Virus record (IMG/VR): IMGVR_UViG_3300020417_002407
Span: 1-30,474 of that record
DNA: 30,474 bases
From: a virus
Reading direction: 5' to 3' (one strand)
This document shows, in pieces, positions 16,901 through 22,900 of this stretch (its first letter is position 1; the number at the start of each line of letters is the position of its first letter). A program made the position numbers and the translations under genes. Below the pieces are notes generated by a model. That model was not told the DNA's origin. It made no database searches and was given only the letters and a program-made list of their open reading frames with translations.

Positions 16901-19900
16901 GGGTAAGATTAAATTCAGTTTTATTAAATCTACCCCCATTTGGCGAATCATAGAATTTATTTTCCACACTTTCGACCAAAGAATCAATCACCAAATCTTG
17001 AGTATCGATTCCATTTATATCAGAGTAGAAAATTTGATGGAAACCTTTGACAGAATATGAATCAGTACTTTCAGGATGGAATTTGAGAATTAAATTAGTT
17101 GGTCCTAAAGTTACGCTAAAGGTACCCAATCCAGTAAATCCACTATTAAGTTCATCATCCAAATCATCAATATCAGCCATCATGATGGGAGTTTGCTGAA
17201 TATATGCATTATTGGTGTCGTGTACCATCATGATTTGATGGAGAGATCTCTTATTTCCCTGCTCAACAACTACATATGATTTTAGTGCATTGAATGTGCC
17301 ATTATTCTTGGTTAATATGTTCTTAAAAGAATCTGTTGATGGTGCCTGATAAGAAGTTTCATAAAGAGCACTTCTTTCATTTCCATCCAATTGATCAGAA
17401 TTGACTTTAAATCTGTGTATGGACGTAGAGGTTCCTGTACCAAATTCCAATGTTTTGGTCTTAATGGACAGATTTCTAGATTCGGTGTTATTAATATCTA
17501 ATGATAATGTTCCAGAATCATAATTTCCACTTATAGTTGCTAGTTCAACTTGGGAGTAAGATCCAGTAGTAGTATCAGTATCCATATAATAATCGGAAAT
17601 AAATGCTGTATTTCCGATTCCAGTTGCATAAACTTCAATATAATTTTTCTCATCAGTGTCTTCATCAATAACTTGAACCATGGTAAATAATGATTCACAG
17701 TTTTCTGAAGATACAATAGTTGTAGATGCAGAAGAAACATTTGAAGTTACAAATCCAACAATGTTTGTATGACCAACATTAAATGTGGCAATTCCAGAAA
17801 ATGAAGGTAAGAACTTACTAGTAATCAATTTAATATCATAATTAGTATTATATGGGTCAGTTGGCCTAAATCTCAGGAAAGATTCTCCCAAAACGTTTTT
17901 CTCAATTTCAAATGTTCCAAAACGTTCTGATCCACTATGATAGTCTAAAGTGGATGCATTACTGATATTTCCTTTTTCCAAGATAACTTTATCATCATTT
18001 TGTCTGAGAATGTTCATCTCAGTCATTTGAATTTGTTGACCATCACCATCTTTAATGACAATAAGTAAATTGTCAAAATAATTTAGATCATCAAGTTTAT
18101 ATAAAGAAGAATATTCATTTACCTGTGATTCCACATTAGAGAACTTGTCAGACAAATCATCAATATCAAGCACCTCATTGCCAACACACTGAATATATGA
18201 TGAAAGCTTCAGATTCTTAAATTTCAAAAACTTGGATGATTCGGTTCCATTAGTTTCAATATCTTTTGCATAATCAACATTGTAAATAGAATCAACCCTT
18301 AAGTCATTAATCAAATTCATCGTCAACGATGATTCATCTACCGATCTAAGAGATAATCCAGCACCAACTTGAGCGGAAATAACCTCAGTGTCTGCAAAGT
18401 TCTTTAAACCACTAATATGAACAATATTATTAATAGGAGATTCTATGTCTTTATATTCTATAGGACTCTTAACAGAATATGATAAATTCTGATAATAATC
18501 ATTATCGGGCAAATATTGTCCACTATTATTGAGTTCTCCAGTATTGTCCGACCACCCTCTGTCAACCAATCTGGAAGAAGAAACATTTATACGGGAGAAG
18601 TTAGTATCAACTTTATAAACTGATGCAACAGATCCAGAGCTAGATCCAACCAAGATATCACCAACATTTGGGTTATATTGTCCAGTAATTCTCAAGATAT
18701 TTTCATTTGAAGAAACCACAAATGCGTCCAGATCATCTGTAGATGATTGGAGGTTGAGTTTTTCTCCAACATTGAATTCTGTCTTCTCAACAGAAATATC
18801 AAATTCTGGATAATCATCTTTTAGAATAATTGTGCCAAAAGAATCTTGAATTGTATTTGCAATACCAGTGTTCGTAGAAATATTATCCGTTTCAAGATCT
18901 ATTGTTACAGTATCACCAAAAACACTTCCTGCAATTTGGTAGTTTGAAACTTTGAAGAATTTAAAACCATAATCTTCAGAATTAAATCCAGAACCTGCTG
19001 TTCCTACTTTTGTAATTCCTTCAATAAAGACTTCTTGGCCAATGGCAAATGGATTTGTAGAAAATCCATTCAGTGGTGTTGTAATTATGCATGTAAATAT
19101 TCCTGTCGAATTTGAATCAACTCTAACAATACTTATTCCATTCGTATTATTAGTTGCGAATAGTTTTGCTCCTTCATCTGGAACTCCATTTGGATTTTGG
19201 AGAACATTTACTTCAGAAATTGAATTGCCGCCCAGTTTTGCTTCCAATAATCCATCATTGATTTTTAATCCAGTGCTTGTATCTACAATAACAATGTTTG
19301 GAATTTCAACATATCCCCTTCCGCCATTTGTAACAGAAACAATACCGACCGTATTATTATCAATTAAAGTAAGTGACTGTACTGATTTTCCTGTTGGAGA
19401 TAATGTCTCATCAGAAGGATACTCATTCTGACTAAGAATGAATTCATATTCTTTAACATTACCTATGACATCTGATTTTGGAATGACAGATAATCCACTA
19501 CCATTAGATGTTATAGTATCTACGTATGCAGGTAAAGATTTATACCCGATACCACCTGAAGTCAGTTTTACTTTGTGTACAGGACCCGATGCATTTTTAT
19601 TAGTAGTTCTATATTCTAAAGTATTGCATTGATCCTTTAGATATGAATTTCTTTCAGGCCTTCTATTGAGAGAGAATGTAAAAGTTGTTGATCCAATGCT
19701 AGATATGGAATAATTTTTGTTATATTCACTAGATTCAAATACTATTTGTGAATTATTTTTAGATTCCTTATCCGCTGTGCTTATTTGGCCACCATTCTCC
19801 AAATTATAGAAAATTACTGGTGGAAGATCCTTATCAAATTTTATTGTCTTTGTATTTGATGTTGAGGAGATTATATGTGTATTTGTAGTTCCCGTAGATA

Positions 19901-22900
19901 CAAACTCTCTATTAAATTCGGAATCGTAGAAAAACTTTAACTCATAGTTGCCCAGAGATGATGTATCAAATACAATATCATTACTATTGATAACTTTAAT
20001 CTGTGGATTAATTAATAATAATTTGTGACCAGATCCATCATTCGTAATATTTACTTTATTCGTATCAATATTAGATAATCCATTGATTGATTCGCAAAGA
20101 ATTATTTTATTAGAATCTTGAACATATATGAAATAAGATTCACCATCAGTTAATCCAGTAGCTGCTGATGTAGCTTTGTAGAGTACTCTATCTCCGGTTG
20201 TATATCCATGAGAATTAATTGTTATGGTATCATTGTCATTATTAATATCGCCAGGTGCAAATTCCAATGGGTTGATGGTCAACAATCCAGTCTGAGAATC
20301 TCTTTCAACTTTAATTGATGTTGATGTTCCAATACCAACAGAAAGATTTGAATCGACAAAAATTTCCACAGAATCTCCTTCACTCAAATTATGATCTTCT
20401 TCTGTAGTAACTGTAGTTGTTATTTTTTCGACCAAGCATTTCTTTTGATTGAACTTAGTTTCGAACAAATATTCATCAGAATCTAAACCAGAAGTATGGA
20501 AAAATACCTGATCACCCGAAATTGTTGTCTTAATACCAATATGATTTGAATTAATGTTAATTACATATACAGTATTGGGCATATCATAAGAATTTGTTCC
20601 ATCTGTAGAAACAGAAACTCCAGTACCAACATAATTAAGTTCTTGATTAGTCCTGAATGGATGATTTCTTAAATATATTGATTGTGTTGGGATAGAAAGC
20701 GATACATTACGTGATGCATAATCAAACGTAGTTTGATATTGTTCTCCGGGAATAGTTCCAATTCCAATAGATTCTGTTGGATTAAAATATACTTGTTGAT
20801 TCTGAGTGGAGTCAATAATATTCTTTACATTAGCTTTAATAGTAAATGAATCATTTACAAATGATATTGTACTACCTATAGAAATCTCTGGAGTAGTAGA
20901 CCTGCCTACTCTCAAAATATTTTCTGGTCTTGCAATATCTAATAATGTATAATAATCTGTACCAATAAGAACACTACTGCCAACACTTACATTTTCTGGT
21001 ATAGATGACACATATAATTCTGTAGTTCCAATTCCGGCAGCTATAGAAGATAATGCAACAGAATTTGGGGTAGTATCAATAGAAATTTTCCCAACTACAG
21101 AATCCTGTCCAAAAACTGTACTTAGTCCAGATAAAATTACATTGTCTCCTGATCTCAAACTTAAAATATTATTTGGATAAATTCTAAGATTTGATGAATT
21201 TTCTTTGACAATTAGACTATCAACATATGAATTTACTACTGTTTCCATTTTAGAAACAGTTTCTCCTTTAATAACTTCTACAGAAGCACTAATACCACCA
21301 CCAGATGTATCCTCATTATCAAATCGAAGAAGATCTCCAACTTTATAATTGTCACCATTATTAATAATTTCAAAAGATTTAACAGATCCACTAGTTACTG
21401 AAGAAACTTTTATGCCATCATTATTATAATCACCAATTTTTGTTAGGAAATCATAGCTCCCTTCTCTCGAAAATACTTTATATGGGAAACTATTTCTCAA
21501 AAGTTTATTTGATGCAAGATCATATGATTGATTCAATAATCTATTCTCAGAAATGAACTTGGATTCATAAGTATTTCCAATAAAATATGGGAATATTGGA
21601 TCTCCAGATGTTGATACTAAAGCAAAATATGCATATACTCCATTTGGAAATTCTGGTGTTTTTGTAAATCTACCATTATTTTTATCTAAAGTGCCATTTT
21701 GTGGTTGATACTCAAAATCTTCAAAGAAGAATCCAGATTCAAATCCAGAAGGTCTATCAATAATGTTACTACTTTGATTTACATAACCAGAAGACATTAA
21801 TACTTTATCAGAAGTTGAATCCATTGGATCAACAAAACCATATGGCCCATAAATTGGATTCCCATCATATGCCCATCCAATAATTGGAGAATGTTTTGGA
21901 TTTGGATCAACTGTAGAACTTTCACCAAAAGAATCTCTTATTTTTTGATTATAACCTAAAACTTTGTACTGTAGTCCATTATCAGTATCAGCAAATATTT
22001 CATTCCCAAATCTCAAATTATTATTTACTGTTAGTTCTCTTATAGAAGATTCGAGGACAACATTTTCTCCTGAAGCCTCTACTTTTATAGTAGTATTAAA
22101 TGGGTCATATCCAATACCACCATTAATAACTTTTGCTCCGGTTATGATTCCATTAGAAACAATGGCTCTAAGTTTAGCTCCAGATCCACTTCCAGTAGAA
22201 TCTACTGCACTTAATTTTGGAGTTGAGAAATATTCTTCTCCACCAAATCCAATATTGATTGATTTTATTATACCATTAGTAATATTTGCAGATAATTCAG
22301 CATTTTTTCCATTTTTTATCGCTATTGTGGGAGTTTTCTTCAAATTTAATATTGAAGATCCATACGAAGTTCCATTTTCGTAAATATAACAATCAATAAT
22401 GCTTCCACTTACCTCCGGAGTAACGATAAGGTTGCCTTGACCATTAGGAGATTCGTATGATACATTTACTTGAATGTCTGGATATTTGAAATATTGGTAT
22501 CCAGACCCAATAGACGTAAAACTAACATATTTTGACAATTCAAAATCTGTAGTATCCGTTCCCCCAACTCCAGCATTAGATAATCTAAAATAGTCCTTCG
22601 AATCAGCAGTCACATAATATTGATTAGTGGTATTTAATCCAGTAATTCCTGCAGTTTCATATGAATACTCAATAAGTTCTCCAGTTTTAAATCCATGATT
22701 TTCAAATGCAATAGTATTTTCCGTTAAAGATACATTTGATGGTTTTATTATCAACCTTCTATTAGTATAATTTTCTCCCCCAGATATTACTACAATATCA
22801 CTTATATTTCTTTTGAATTCTGCAGTTTTAAAATACTGAGTTCCTACAGATGCACTTGTAATATCGACCGTTCCAATACCAGAAATTGCTTCTGACGAAG

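Noticed and set aside
17540-17740. Minus-strand 66-codon frame inside the giant gene
   Set aside because: Out-of-frame with the giant gene; Leu/Ile-rich translation from frame-shifted AT-rich codons, with no start signals.
19042-19431. Plus-strand open frame of 129 codons
   Set aside because: Antisense shadow of the giant gene; low-complexity composition and no family pattern.
21964-22383. Plus-strand open frame of 139 codons
   Set aside because: Lies wholly opposite the giant gene; its Pro/Ser/Val/Leu-rich translation is what the antisense of an AT-rich Gly/Asn/Ser coding region gives. No ribosome binding site or recognisable motif.
1819-22800. CRISPR-like or DNA-level repeat array
   Set aside because: Repeats are at the protein level, with diverged nucleotides and variable spacing; no identical direct repeats with unique spacers.
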